Assembly (NCBI RefSeq): GCF_004152845.1
Contig: NZ_SEON01000005.1
Location: 186,001-250,000 of the forward strand
Origin: Sphingobium fuliginis
GTDB taxonomy: Bacteria; Pseudomonadota; Alphaproteobacteria; Sphingomonadales; Sphingomonadaceae
Direction: 5' to 3'
Length of the DNA: 64,000 nt
Part shown: piece after piece, positions 51,204-59,863 of the stretch
Layout: every line of letters begins with the position of its first letter
Position numbering within the stretch: the first letter of the stretch is position 1
Program-made: the position numbers and the translations under genes
Notes under the pieces: model-generated
The model's input: the letters and a program-made list of their open reading frames with translations, nothing else
Told to the model about the DNA's origin: nothing
Database searches by the model: none

Positions 51204-53369
51204 CTAAAGCCTCACCCCGTTCAGGCGCAGCGCATTGCCGACGACGCTGACCGACGACAGAGCCATAGCCGCAGCCGCGATCACAGGGGACAGCAGGATG
51301 CCGAACAGAGGATAGAGCAGACCTGCGGCAATCGGCACGCCAGCGGCGTTGTAGATGAAGGCGAAGAACAGGTTCTGACGGATGTTCGACATGGTCGCCT
51401 GACTGAGCGCCCGTGCGCGGACTATGCCGGTAAGGTCGCCCTGAAGCAGCGTCACTCCGGCGCTTTCGATCGCGACATCGGTACCCGACCCCATGGCGAT
51501 CCCGACATCGGCGGCCGCCAGTGCCGGAGCATCGTTCACGCCGTCCCCCGCCATCGCGACGACATGGCCCTCGCTCCGGAGCCGGGCGACCACGGCGCTT
51601 TTCTGGTCCGGCAGAACCTCTGCCTCGACCTGATCGATCCCCAGCCGCCGGGCGACCGCCTGCGCCGTGGTGCGATTGTCGCCGGTCAGCATCACGACGG
51701 CGACGCCCTTCCCCCGCAGCGCAGCCAGCGCCTCCGCCGTCGTCCGCTTCACCGCATCGGCAATCGCGAAGATGCCCGCGACGGTCCCGTCGACGCCGAT
51801 GAAAATGGCGGTCGCGCCGTCATGGCGCAGGGCATCGGCCTGCCCGGCCAATGCTTCCGCCGGAACGCCATATTCTTCGAGGAAGCGGGCATTGCCGAGC
51901 AATATCCGCTTGCCCTCGACCATGCCGACCGCTCCCTTGCCCGTGGGGGAATCGAACTGTTCCACCTGCGGCGGCGCCAATCCCCGCGCCTCCGCGGCAA
52001 TGACGATCGCCTGCGCCAGGGGGTGCTCGGACGCCCGCTCCACCCCGGCGGCGAGCCGAAGCAGCGCATCCTCTTCAAAGCCTGGAGCCGCGACGATGCC
52101 GGTGAGCGACGGCTTGCCCTCCGTAAGTGTGCCGGTCTTGTCGACGACCAGCATGTCGACCTTTTCCATCCGTTCCAACGCTTCGGCATTCTTGATCAGC
52201 ACGCCCAGCCCCGCGCCGCGACCGATGCCCACCATGATCGACATGGGCGTGGCGAGTCCAAGGGCGCAGGGGCAGGCGATGATCAGCACGGCCACCGCGA
52301 CGATCAGGCCATGGGCGAAGCGCGGTTCCGGCCCCCAGATCGCCCAGGCGACAAAGGCGACCGCAGCGATCAACAGCACGGCAGGGACGAACCATCCTGC
52401 CACTTGGTCCGCCAGGCGCTGGATCGGCGCGCGGGATCGCTGTGCATCCGCGACCATCCGCACGATGCGGGCGAGCATGGTGTCCCGACCGACCTTCTCC
52501 GCCCGGACGACAAGCTGGCCGCTGCGGTTGAGCGTGCCGCCGATCACATGGTCACCGGCAGTCTTGGTGACGGGCATGGATTCGCCGGTCACCATGGATT
52601 CATCGATGGCGGAACTGCCTTCCTCGACCAGGGCGTCGACCGGCACCTTCTCACCAGGGCGGATGCGCAGCCGGTCGCCGGGCATGACCCGATCCACCGC
52701 CATCTCCTCGTCGCTGCCGTCCTCGCGCAGACGCCTGGCTGTCTTCGGCGCCAGGTCGAGCAGCGCCCTGATCGCACCGGAAGTACGCTCCCGCGCCCGC
52801 AATTCCAGGCATTGGCCAAGCAGCACCAGCACGGTGATCACCGCTGCCGCTTCGAAATAGACCGGAACGGTCCCCTTTTCCCGGAAGGCTTCGGGAAACA
52901 GGCCCGGCGCCAGCGCCCCCACCATGCTATAGGCCCATGCCACGCCAGTGCCCATCGCGATCAGCGTGAACATGTTGAGCTTGCGCGTCCGCAGCGACCG
53001 CCATCCCTTTTCGAAAAAGGGCCGGCCGCCCCACAGCACCACCGGCGTGGCAAGCAGGAGCTGCAACCAGATGGAAAGGCGGTCGGAAACCAGGTGATGG
53101 AGCGGCGGAAAGAGGTGCCCGCCCATTTCAAGCACGAACACCGGAATGGCCAGCAGCAGGCTGATGCGGAAACGGCGGGTCATGTCGGTCAGTTCGGCGC
53201 CGTCGCCTGCCTGGGCAACGGGAACCTCAGGCTCCAGCGCCATGCCGCAGAGCGGGCAGGCTCCGGGATGGTCCCGCCGCACTTCCGGATGCATGGGACA
53301 GGTCCAGACGATGGCCGGCGCGTCCGTTTGCGGCACGATGTTCTTCCGATCCGGTTCGACAGCAGACAT
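51204..53369 (-). CDS. copA: copper-translocating P1B-type ATPase CopA (copy 2)
   Basis: A 721-aa Cu(I)-export ATPase closely similar to copy 1 at 3696 along its whole length. It has the heavy-metal-binding segment CPMHPE...[10 protein letters not shown] near the N-terminus, TGES, CPC in [13 protein letters not shown], the phospho-Asp in [11 protein letters not shown] and GDGVND. ATG 53369 is chosen because conserved sequence begins soon after it (GAGGGA upstream); ATG 53501 would add a leader without similarity. Copy 1's N-terminal His-rich tail is missing here. The neighbouring alcohol dehydrogenase is divergent. Confidence 0.94.
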   Translation of the reverse strand: MSAVEPDRKNIVPQTDAPAIVWTCPMHPEVRRDHPGACPLCGMALEPEVPVAQAGDGAELTDMTRRFRISLLLAIPVFVLEMGGHLFPPLHHLVSDRLSIWLQLLLATPVVLWGGRPFFEKGWRSLRTRKLNMFTLIAMGTGVAWAYSMVGALAPGLFPEAFREKGTVPVYFEAAAVITVLVLLGQCLELRARERTSGAIRALLDLAPKTARRLREDGSDEEMAVDRVMPGDRLRIRPGEKVPVDALVEEGSSAIDESMVTGESMPVTKTAGDHVIGGTLNRSGQLVVRAEKVGRDTMLARIVRMVADAQRSRAPIQRLADQVAGWFVPAVLLIAAVAFVAWAIWGPEPRFAHGLIVAVAVLIIACPCALGLATPMSIMVGIGRGAGLGVLIKNAEALERMEKVDMLVVDKTGTLTEGKPSLTGIVAAPGFEEDALLRLAAGVERASEHPLAQAIVIAAEARGLAPPQVEQFDSPTGKGAVGMVEGKRILLGNARFLEEYGVPAEALAGQADALRHDGATAIFIGVDGTVAGIFAIADAVKRTTAEALAALRGKGVAVVMLTGDNRTTAQAVARRLGIDQVEAEVLPDQKSAVVARLRSEGHVVAMAGDGVNDAPALAAADVGIAMGSGTDVAIESAGVTLLQGDLTGIVRARALSQATMSNIRQNLFFAFIYNAAGVPIAAGLLYPLFGILLSPVIAAAAMALSSVSVVGNALRLNGVRL

Positions 53370-53545
53370 CAGATCCCGTTCCCTCGACCTTGCGCGACGA
53401 TGCCGCGGCCCACGACTGTAGACGCCATGGCTGGATCGGCAGAAATCTCGACGGGCGGCGTCTGCGCGTCCATCAGGATAACTACGGACTCCTTCGGTCA
53501 TGATATGATCTATGGGTGACGAAGAAGGCGCAAGGGAGGCTTTCC

Positions 53546-54547
53546 ATGCAACAGATGGTCGCGATGCAGATCGATGCCCCAGGCCGACCGCTGCGTAAAA
53601 TCACCCGCGCCGTGCCCGAACCGGATATTGGGGAACTGCTGGTCGAAGTTACCGCCTGCGGCGTGTGCCGGACCGACCTGCATGTGCTGGACGGTGAGAT
53701 CCCGGCCCATTATCCGATCATAGCGGGACATGAGATCGTCGGCCGCGTCGCCGACGTCGGGCCGCAGGTGGACGGCTTCGCCCCTGGCCAGCGGGTGGGC
53801 ATTCCCTGGCTGGGGCATACATGCGGCCAATGCGCCTATTGCCGGACGGACCGGGAAAATCTCTGCGACGCGCCCCTGTTCACCGGGGCGACCCGGGACG
53901 GCGGCTATGCCACCCATGCGATCGCGGATGCCCGCTACTGCTTCGTCCTGCCGGACCGCTTTTCCGATGTGGAGGCCGCCCCACTGCTCTGCGCCGGCCT
54001 GATCGGCTGGCGCGCGTTGCGGCTTGCGGGCGATGCGCCGACCATCGGGCTCTATGGCTTCGGCGCGGCGGCGCATATCCTGGCGCAGGTCGCGCAGGCG
54101 CAAGGACGCACCGTCCACGCCTTCACCCGGGATGGCGATGAGGAAGGACAGGCTTTCGCGCGGTCGCTTGGCTGCGCCTGGGCAGGCGGCTCGTCGCAGG
54201 TTCCGCCGGCGCCCCTTGACGCCGCCCTGATCTTCGCACCCGTGGGCGATCTGGTGCCCCTCGCACTGCGGGCCGTTCGCAAGGGCGGCAGGGTCGTGTG
54301 CGCGGGCATCCATATGAGCGACATCCCCGCCTTCCCCTATGCGGATCTATGGGAAGAGAGGATGCTGCTCTCCGTCGCCAATCTGACGCGGGAGGACGGC
54401 ATCTCCTTCTTCGAAATGGCAGGCCGGACCGACCTGCGCATCGTGACGGAAAGCTTTCCGCTGGACGATGCGGGCGAAGCGCTCCACCGCCTGCGGACCG
54501 GCAGGGTGAAAGGCGCGGCGGTGATCGTTCCACCCCGGATCGCCTGA
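53546..54547 (+). CDS. zinc-dependent alcohol dehydrogenase
   Basis: A 333-aa medium-chain dehydrogenase of the AdhP/AdhA type. Catalytic zinc ligands are in [12 protein letters not shown] and AGHEIVG; the structural zinc site is [15 protein letters not shown]; the Rossmann turn is LYGFGAAAH. It oxidises primary alcohols or reduces aldehydes with NAD(P)H. AAGGGAGG lies 6 nt before ATG 53546; an upstream GTG at 53516 is less likely. Three nucleotides separate its stop from the MgtC-like gene, so they are one transcript. It is divergent from copA copy 2. Confidence 0.9.
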   Translation: MQQMVAMQIDAPGRPLRKITRAVPEPDIGELLVEVTACGVCRTDLHVLDGEIPAHYPIIAGHEIVGRVADVGPQVDGFAPGQRVGIPWLGHTCGQCAYCRTDRENLCDAPLFTGATRDGGYATHAIADARYCFVLPDRFSDVEAAPLLCAGLIGWRALRLAGDAPTIGLYGFGAAAHILAQVAQAQGRTVHAFTRDGDEEGQAFARSLGCAWAGGSSQVPPAPLDAALIFAPVGDLVPLALRAVRKGGRVVCAGIHMSDIPAFPYADLWEERMLLSVANLTREDGISFFEMAGRTDLRIVTESFPLDDAGEALHRLRTGRVKGAAVIVPPRIA

Positions 54548-54550
54548 CGC

Positions 54551-55795
54551 ATGCCCGACATCGGCCAGCCCTATCTGGCGATGATCGCCTCCATCGCCAT
54601 CGGATTGCTGGTGGGGCTTGAGCGCGGCTGGACCCAGCGGGAACTCGGCAAAGGCCGCCGGGTGGCGGGATTTCGCACCTTCGGCCTGATCGGCCTGCTG
54701 GGCGGGATGGGAGGATTGGCGCCCGACATCCTCGCGGCCACGCTGGGCATGGGAGTCGCGGCCATATTGACCGTCGGCTATTCGCGCAGCGCCGATCAGG
54801 AGCATCTGTCTGCCACCACAACGCTCGCCGGGCTGCTGACCTTCGGCGCAAGTTTCTGCGCCACGCGGATCGCGCCTGCGCTGGGTCTGGCCATCGGCGC
54901 GGCGACCTTCGCGATATTGAGCGCAAGGCAATCGATGCACGCCATGCTGCGGGGCATGGACGAGAGCGAGATAGAAAGCGTCTCGCGCTTCCTGCTGGTC
55001 GCGCTCATCATCCTGCCGCTGCTGCCCGATGCCGCCTATGGCCCCTATGACGCCTGGAACCCCCGGAACATCTGGATGGTCGTCGTGTTCGTGATGGGCC
55101 TGTCCTTCGCGGGCTATGCGGTGTCGCGCCGCTTCGGCCAAGACCGGGGCATATTGCTGGTGGCGCTGACGGGAGCGATCGTCTCCTCCACGGCGGTGAC
55201 CGCCAACTATGCCCGCCGGCTGCGCGATGAGCCGGGCGCGCGGTCCTTGTTGTCGGCCGGCATAGCGGTGGCGTCCATCGTCATGTTCGTGCGCGTCCAA
55301 CTGGTGGCACTCGTCCTCATTCCGCGCGCGCTGCCCACGCTGGCCCTGACCATGGCGCCCGCAACGCTTGTCGCCGTGGCTTTCGCGCTGGTGGCCTGGC
55401 GTCGGCATGGCGGGACGGGAAACGGCATGGGGCTTTCCAACCCGCTCGGCTTCGGGCCGGCGCTCATGCTGGCGGCGCTGGTGGCGGGATTGTCGCTCGC
55501 AGCCCGGTGGGCGCTGGTGCATTTCGGACAGCAGGGCATGGCGGTCGTGCTGACGCTGACCGGCATATCGGACGTCGACGCGGCGGTCATGACCATGGCC
55601 GGGCTGCCACCCGACCTGCTCGACGATCATGTCGCAGGGCTGATCCTGGGAAGTGCCGTCCTTGCCAACACCCTTGCCAAGGCAATGATGACCATGGTCA
55701 TTGGCTGGGGCCATGGCGGCGTCAGGGCGGCCCTGCCACTCTTCGCCGCGCTGGTGGCGGCCGCCGTCAGCCTGACCGGGCGGGCAATCCTTTAA
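54551..55795 (+). CDS. MgtC/SapB-DUF4010 membrane protein
   Basis: A 414-aa inner-membrane protein with about a dozen hydrophobic segments. The N-terminal block ASIAIGLLVGLERGWTQRE and TFGLIGLLGGMGG fits MgtC/SapB, and the C-terminal half (ALTGAIVSSTAVTANYARR; DVDAAVMTMAG) fits DUF4010. Such proteins are linked to magnesium or low-pH survival, but the role of this larger form is unclear. It follows the alcohol dehydrogenase by 3 nt. Confidence 0.85.
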   Translation: MPDIGQPYLAMIASIAIGLLVGLERGWTQRELGKGRRVAGFRTFGLIGLLGGMGGLAPDILAATLGMGVAAILTVGYSRSADQEHLSATTTLAGLLTFGASFCATRIAPALGLAIGAATFAILSARQSMHAMLRGMDESEIESVSRFLLVALIILPLLPDAAYGPYDAWNPRNIWMVVVFVMGLSFAGYAVSRRFGQDRGILLVALTGAIVSSTAVTANYARRLRDEPGARSLLSAGIAVASIVMFVRVQLVALVLIPRALPTLALTMAPATLVAVAFALVAWRRHGGTGNGMGLSNPLGFGPALMLAALVAGLSLAARWALVHFGQQGMAVVLTLTGISDVDAAVMTMAGLPPDLLDDHVAGLILGSAVLANTLAKAMMTMVIGWGHGGVRAALPLFAALVAAAVSLTGRAIL

Positions 55796-55859
55796 AAGAT
55801 GCAACCAGTCCGCGGGAATGGAGGCGAGGCATGCTTCAGCACATGCCGCCAAAGGCCGG

Positions 55860-55945
55860 AGCCTGGAGCATCGTGCGCAAAAGTGGGAACCGGTTTTGCG
55901 CTTGAAACGATGCGAAAACAAAAGCTTGGAGCGCGCTCTAAAAAC
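55860..55945. repeat. nested palindromic repeat (REP/RIME-like)
   Basis: GCATCGT-GCGCAAAA (55868-55882) pairs with TTTTGCGC (55894-55901) and ACGATGC (55907-55913), separated by a 5-nt bulge: a 15-bp stem. The wording (GTGGGAACCGGTTTTGCGC, CGATGCGAAAACAAAAGC) resembles a palindromic intergenic repeat common in alphaproteobacteria. It lies between convergent genes and overlaps the last codons of the alginate-export-type gene. Confidence 0.6.
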
Positions 55946-57287
55946 TCGCGGTCAGGTTGAAGGAGGTATAGCGCGTCCACTTCCCTGCCGTCGCATTGGG
56001 CGCGTCCCGCAGGAACCGCCCCTTGGCCAGCAGCAGCCCGTCGAATTCGAACCGCAGCCGCGACGGAACGATCCAGTAGCGGACCCGCCCTTCCACCTGA
56101 TGGCCCGCGAAGCTGCCCGACCGACCGCTGGCGTCCCGCACCCCCGTGGAGGAAAAGGCATCCGTCCGCGACGCCAGCCACAAGGCGCGATAGGTCACGA
56201 ACCAGTCCCACCGCTTGTCGGGTGTCGCCTCCAGCCTGATGCCGGGCGTCACGATATTGGTCCGCGCCAGGGCATTGTACAGTCCCGCCGGGGCAAGGTC
56301 CGCCCGGCGCATGCCGAACAGCGTGTCGAAGCGGCCCTGGCGCTCTCCCCGCCCGTCTCCGCTCGCCCGGTCGAATTCCAGCGACAGGCGGGGCTTCCAG
56401 GGTCCGCTGAAGCTGTAACCGGCATCGACGTGCAGGAAGCTGGCGGCGACGGACTGGCGTGCCGCGCCGGGCGCGAGAGACGCGCTGACGCTGCCCGTCT
56501 GGTAAAAGGCCTCGACCTCATAGTCGAACCGTCCCGTTTCCGGTTCGCTGATGATGCGTCCACCGAATGTGTCGAGCGACCTGTCCCGCGTCGGCCGCCC
56601 CGGTTCGTCCCGTTCGCCCAGGTGGAAATAGGTGAGTTCCGCCATGGCCGGGCCGATCGCTTTGGCCTTGCTGACGATGCCGCCCCACAGCACCAGATCG
56701 AAGCCCTCATGATCGAACCTCACCCGCTTGTTGCGGACACCCTCCGCATCGTCCGGCCGCCGCTGCTGCGGCAGGGTATAGATGAAGACCGCCTTCACCC
56801 CGCGCGGCGCGGTCAGGTCGGCCCGCAGGCCGGTATAGCCATTGGTGGTGTTGCGATAATCGTCCGCAGCGACGAGCCGGCGGGAACCCAGGTTCAACAT
56901 GAATCGCCCGGCCATCAGGCCAAGCTTGCTGCCCTTGCCCAGCGGTTCATCGATGTCCCCCGCGACATAGGCCTGAACGAGCTCCATCGCATTGATTTCA
57001 TTGGTGGAGATCGGCGTGCCCGCGTCGGCGCCATAGGCCCTGCTGTCGAACAGCTCCGCCCCGGCCCTGAACGCGCCCGAACGGTATTCGGCCATGAGCT
57101 GTGTGCGGATGTTGAACAGGCTGTCCTTGCGGTCGAACCCTGCGCGCGCCTGCCCCTCAATCTCCTCAACCCGCAGGCGCACGCTGCCGTTTAAGGCAAG
57201 ACCGTCATCCTGCGCATGAGCAGGCCGCGCTCCGACGAAGGCGATTGCCGCCGCGCTTGCCATCGCCAAGGGAGAAGTCCGGATCAT
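55938..57287 (-). CDS. alginate-export (AlgE-like) family outer membrane porin
   Basis: A 449-aa outer-membrane barrel: signal peptide to residue 25 (PAHA), then LNGSVRLRVEEIEGQARAGF, AGRFMLNLGSRRLVAADDYR and RADLTAPRGVKAVFIYTLPQ, which fit the alginate-export domain family, ending RYTSFNLTASF. Despite the name, many members are general or substrate-specific porins. No alginate genes are nearby. It is transcribed divergently from chrB with a 46-nt gap. Confidence 0.85.
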   Translation of the reverse strand: MIRTSPLAMASAAAIAFVGARPAHAQDDGLALNGSVRLRVEEIEGQARAGFDRKDSLFNIRTQLMAEYRSGAFRAGAELFDSRAYGADAGTPISTNEINAMELVQAYVAGDIDEPLGKGSKLGLMAGRFMLNLGSRRLVAADDYRNTTNGYTGLRADLTAPRGVKAVFIYTLPQQRRPDDAEGVRNKRVRFDHEGFDLVLWGGIVSKAKAIGPAMAELTYFHLGERDEPGRPTRDRSLDTFGGRIISEPETGRFDYEVEAFYQTGSVSASLAPGAARQSVAASFLHVDAGYSFSGPWKPRLSLEFDRASGDGRGERQGRFDTLFGMRRADLAPAGLYNALARTNIVTPGIRLEATPDKRWDWFVTYRALWLASRTDAFSSTGVRDASGRSGSFAGHQVEGRVRYWIVPSRLRFEFDGLLLAKGRFLRDAPNATAGKWTRYTSFNLTASF

Positions 57288-57333
57288 TGATATTCCTGTT
57301 TCTTCGAATCATCTTCATTGATACATATGCATC

Positions 57334-58290
57334 ATGACCATGACCGACGCCACCCCATGGCTCGCATTGCTGCATCAACTTCCCGCCAAGCCCCCTTATC
57401 TGCGGGTGAAGATCTGGCGCCGCCTGCAAGCCATCGGCGCGGTGCCGCTTAAAAATGCGGTCCATGTGCTTCCTTGTTCGGGGGAAAGCGCCGCCGCCTT
57501 CAACAGCCTTATGGCGGAGATCGTCGACAATGGCGGCGAAGCGACGCTGATCGAAGCGCGATTGCTGGCCGGCCTGTCCGACGGCGACGTCCGCGCCCTG
57601 TTCGATGCAGCGCGGCGCACGGATTATGAGGAGATCGCCCAGGCCGCCCGCCGCCTGCTGGAAACAGGGCCCGCCAGCGGACCGGACATCGCCCGCTTGC
57701 AGAAGCGGCTGGAGGATGTCGGGCGGCTCGACTTCTTCGGCGCGCCGGGGCGGCAGCAGGCCGAAGCTGCACTCGCGGAACTGGATCGGCAACGCTACCA
57801 ACATCCGGACGTCAGCCGCACCGATCCGGCCGCCGCAACCGAAGCGACCGATCTTACCAACCGAATCTGGGTGACGCGCAGCGGCGTCCATGTCGATCGC
57901 ATCGCCTGCGCATGGCTGATCCGCCGCTTCATCGACCCGGAGGCTCGCTTCAAATTCGTCGACAGCCGCCGTTACGATCCGGCGGAGGGTGAATTGCGCT
58001 TCGACATGGCCGACGCCGAATTCACCCATGAAGGCGACCGGTGCAGCTTCGAAACCTTGCTGCTGCGAGCAGGCCTTCTGGACGACCCGGCCCTGGTCGC
58101 AATCGGTGAGATCATCCATGACCTCGACATCGCGGACGGCAGATTCGCACGCCTGGAAACCCCGGGCCTGGGCGCCATATTGTCCGGCGTCTGCGCCTCG
58201 ACCGACGACGACCTCCAGCGCATCGCCATGGCGAGCGATGCGCTCAACCAGTTCCATGCCTTTTTCAGCAACAGAAGGACGGATCGATGA
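57334..58290 (+). CDS. chrB: chromate resistance protein ChrB
   Basis: A 318-aa soluble protein. The N-terminal half (PPYLRVKIWRRLQAIGAVPL, AVHVLPCSGE) and the C-terminal ChrB domain (IWVTRSGVHVDRIACAWLIR, ADAEFTHEGDRCSFETLL, IHDLDIADGRF) fit ChrB, a chromate-responsive regulator or reductase that accompanies ChrA. Its stop overlaps the chrA start by 4 nt. Two ATGs (57334 and 57340) are possible. Confidence 0.92.
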   Translation: MTMTDATPWLALLHQLPAKPPYLRVKIWRRLQAIGAVPLKNAVHVLPCSGESAAAFNSLMAEIVDNGGEATLIEARLLAGLSDGDVRALFDAARRTDYEEIAQAARRLLETGPASGPDIARLQKRLEDVGRLDFFGAPGRQQAEAALAELDRQRYQHPDVSRTDPAAATEATDLTNRIWVTRSGVHVDRIACAWLIRRFIDPEARFKFVDSRRYDPAEGELRFDMADAEFTHEGDRCSFETLLLRAGLLDDPALVAIGEIIHDLDIADGRFARLETPGLGAILSGVCASTDDDLQRIAMASDALNQFHAFFSNRRTDR

Positions 58291-59675
58291 CGGCAAGCGC
58301 ATCCTCCACCCCCGCGGTCCCATCTTACGACGGGCATCACGGCATTTCCTTGGGCGAAGCGACGCGCCTGTGGGCGCGGATCGCGGCGCTCAGCTTCGGC
58401 GGACCGGCCGGACAGATCGCCGTGATGCACCGGCTATTGGTCGAGGAAAAGCGCTGGATCGGGGAAGAGCGATTCCTCCATGCGCTCAACTATTGCATGT
58501 TGCTGCCGGGGCCGGAGGCGCAGCAGCTCGCCATCTATATCGGCTGGCTCCTGCACAAGACGAAGGGCGGGATGATCGCGGGCATATTGTTCGTGCTGCC
58601 GGGTTTTCTCGCCATATTGGGCCTTAGTTACATCTATGTGTTGCTGGGCCATGTGCCGATCATCGAAGGGCTGTTCTTCGGCCTGAAGGCGGCGGTGCTG
58701 GCCATCGTGATGCAGGCGGTGGTCCGGGTCGGATCGCGGGCATTGAAGAATGATGCGATGCGCGGGATCGCCGCCGCGGCGTTCGTGGCGATCTTCTTCC
58801 TGGGCGCGCCGTTCCCGCTGATCGTGCTGGCGGCGGGCCTCATCGGCTTCATCGGAGGACGCAGCGGTCTGGCGGTGTTTCAGGGTGGGGGCGGTCATGG
58901 CCCGGCGGGCGGCCATGTCATCCATGATCGCGACACGGCGCTGGGCGAGCAGTTGCCCGACCACGCCCGCCCCCATCTCGGCTGGTCGCTGCGTATCTCG
59001 GCGCTGTTTCTGCTGCTGTGGCTGGGGCCGGTGCTGGCCCTGTTCCTGACGCTGGGGCCGGATAATATATTCACCCATATCGCCAGTTTCTTCAGCCAGA
59101 TGGCGGTCGTCACCTTCGGCGGCGCCTATGCCGTGCTCGCCTATGTCGCGCAGGAGGCGGTCGGCACCTTCGGCTGGCTCCAACCCGGCGAAATGCTGGA
59201 CGGGCTGGGCATGGCGGAAACGACGCCGGGGCCGCTGATCATGGTGACGCAGTTCGTGGGTTTCCTGGCAGCGTTTCGCGACTCCGGCATGCTGCACCCG
59301 CTGGTTGCCGCGACGCTGGGCGCGATCCTCACCACCTGGGTGACGTTCATTCCCTGCTTCCTGTGGATCTTCGCCGGCGCGCCCTTCATCGAACGTCTGC
59401 GCGGCAACCCGGCGCTGTCGGCGGCGCTGACGGCGATCACGGCGGCCGTGGTGGGCGTAATCCTGAACCTCGCCATCTGGTTCGCCATTCATACGCTCTT
59501 CCGGCAGGTCCAGCGGATCGGCGGGATCGACCTGCCCGTGCTGTCCAGCGTCAATATTCCCGCCGTGCTGCTGTCGGCGGGCGCGGTGATTGCGGTGTTC
59601 CGGTTCAAGATCGGCGTGCTGCCCGTCCTGGGCGCCTGCGCGGGCATCGGGGCCGCCTATATCCTTCTCGTCTGA
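58287..59675 (+). CDS. chrA: chromate efflux transporter ChrA
   Basis: A 462-aa inner-membrane transporter of the long (two-domain) CHR family that expels chromate. Each half begins with a typical motif: SFGGPAGQIAVMHRLLVEEK with LLPGPEAQQLAIYIGW in the first, TFGGAYAVLAYVAQE with TTPGPLIMVTQFVGF in the second. About ten transmembrane helices; the central linker (about 210-225) is Gly/His-rich. Coupled to chrB by overlapping ATGA. Confidence 0.95.
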   Translation: MTASASSTPAVPSYDGHHGISLGEATRLWARIAALSFGGPAGQIAVMHRLLVEEKRWIGEERFLHALNYCMLLPGPEAQQLAIYIGWLLHKTKGGMIAGILFVLPGFLAILGLSYIYVLLGHVPIIEGLFFGLKAAVLAIVMQAVVRVGSRALKNDAMRGIAAAAFVAIFFLGAPFPLIVLAAGLIGFIGGRSGLAVFQGGGGHGPAGGHVIHDRDTALGEQLPDHARPHLGWSLRISALFLLLWLGPVLALFLTLGPDNIFTHIASFFSQMAVVTFGGAYAVLAYVAQEAVGTFGWLQPGEMLDGLGMAETTPGPLIMVTQFVGFLAAFRDSGMLHPLVAATLGAILTTWVTFIPCFLWIFAGAPFIERLRGNPALSAALTAITAAVVGVILNLAIWFAIHTLFRQVQRIGGIDLPVLSSVNIPAVLLSAGAVIAVFRFKIGVLPVLGACAGIGAAYILLV

Positions 59676-59863
59676 GCACCGGCCATGCTGCTGCGGAGAT
59701 AGCAGCATGGCCTGTTCCGCTGCGCGATTTCAACCATCCATTGAACGAGTAAGAAATAATCTTATTTAAATTCATTGCCTTATGAAAGTGGCATAGGCTT
59801 TGCTTCGGTTCCCCCGTCCGATCCGCGCAATGCGGACATGTTTCAACCAATGGGGGAATCTCC

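Noticed and set aside
51564..53519. 651-codon open frame opposite the second copA
   Set aside because: Antisense to a well-defined ATPase; a similar frame appears opposite copy 1, as expected from shared codon use.
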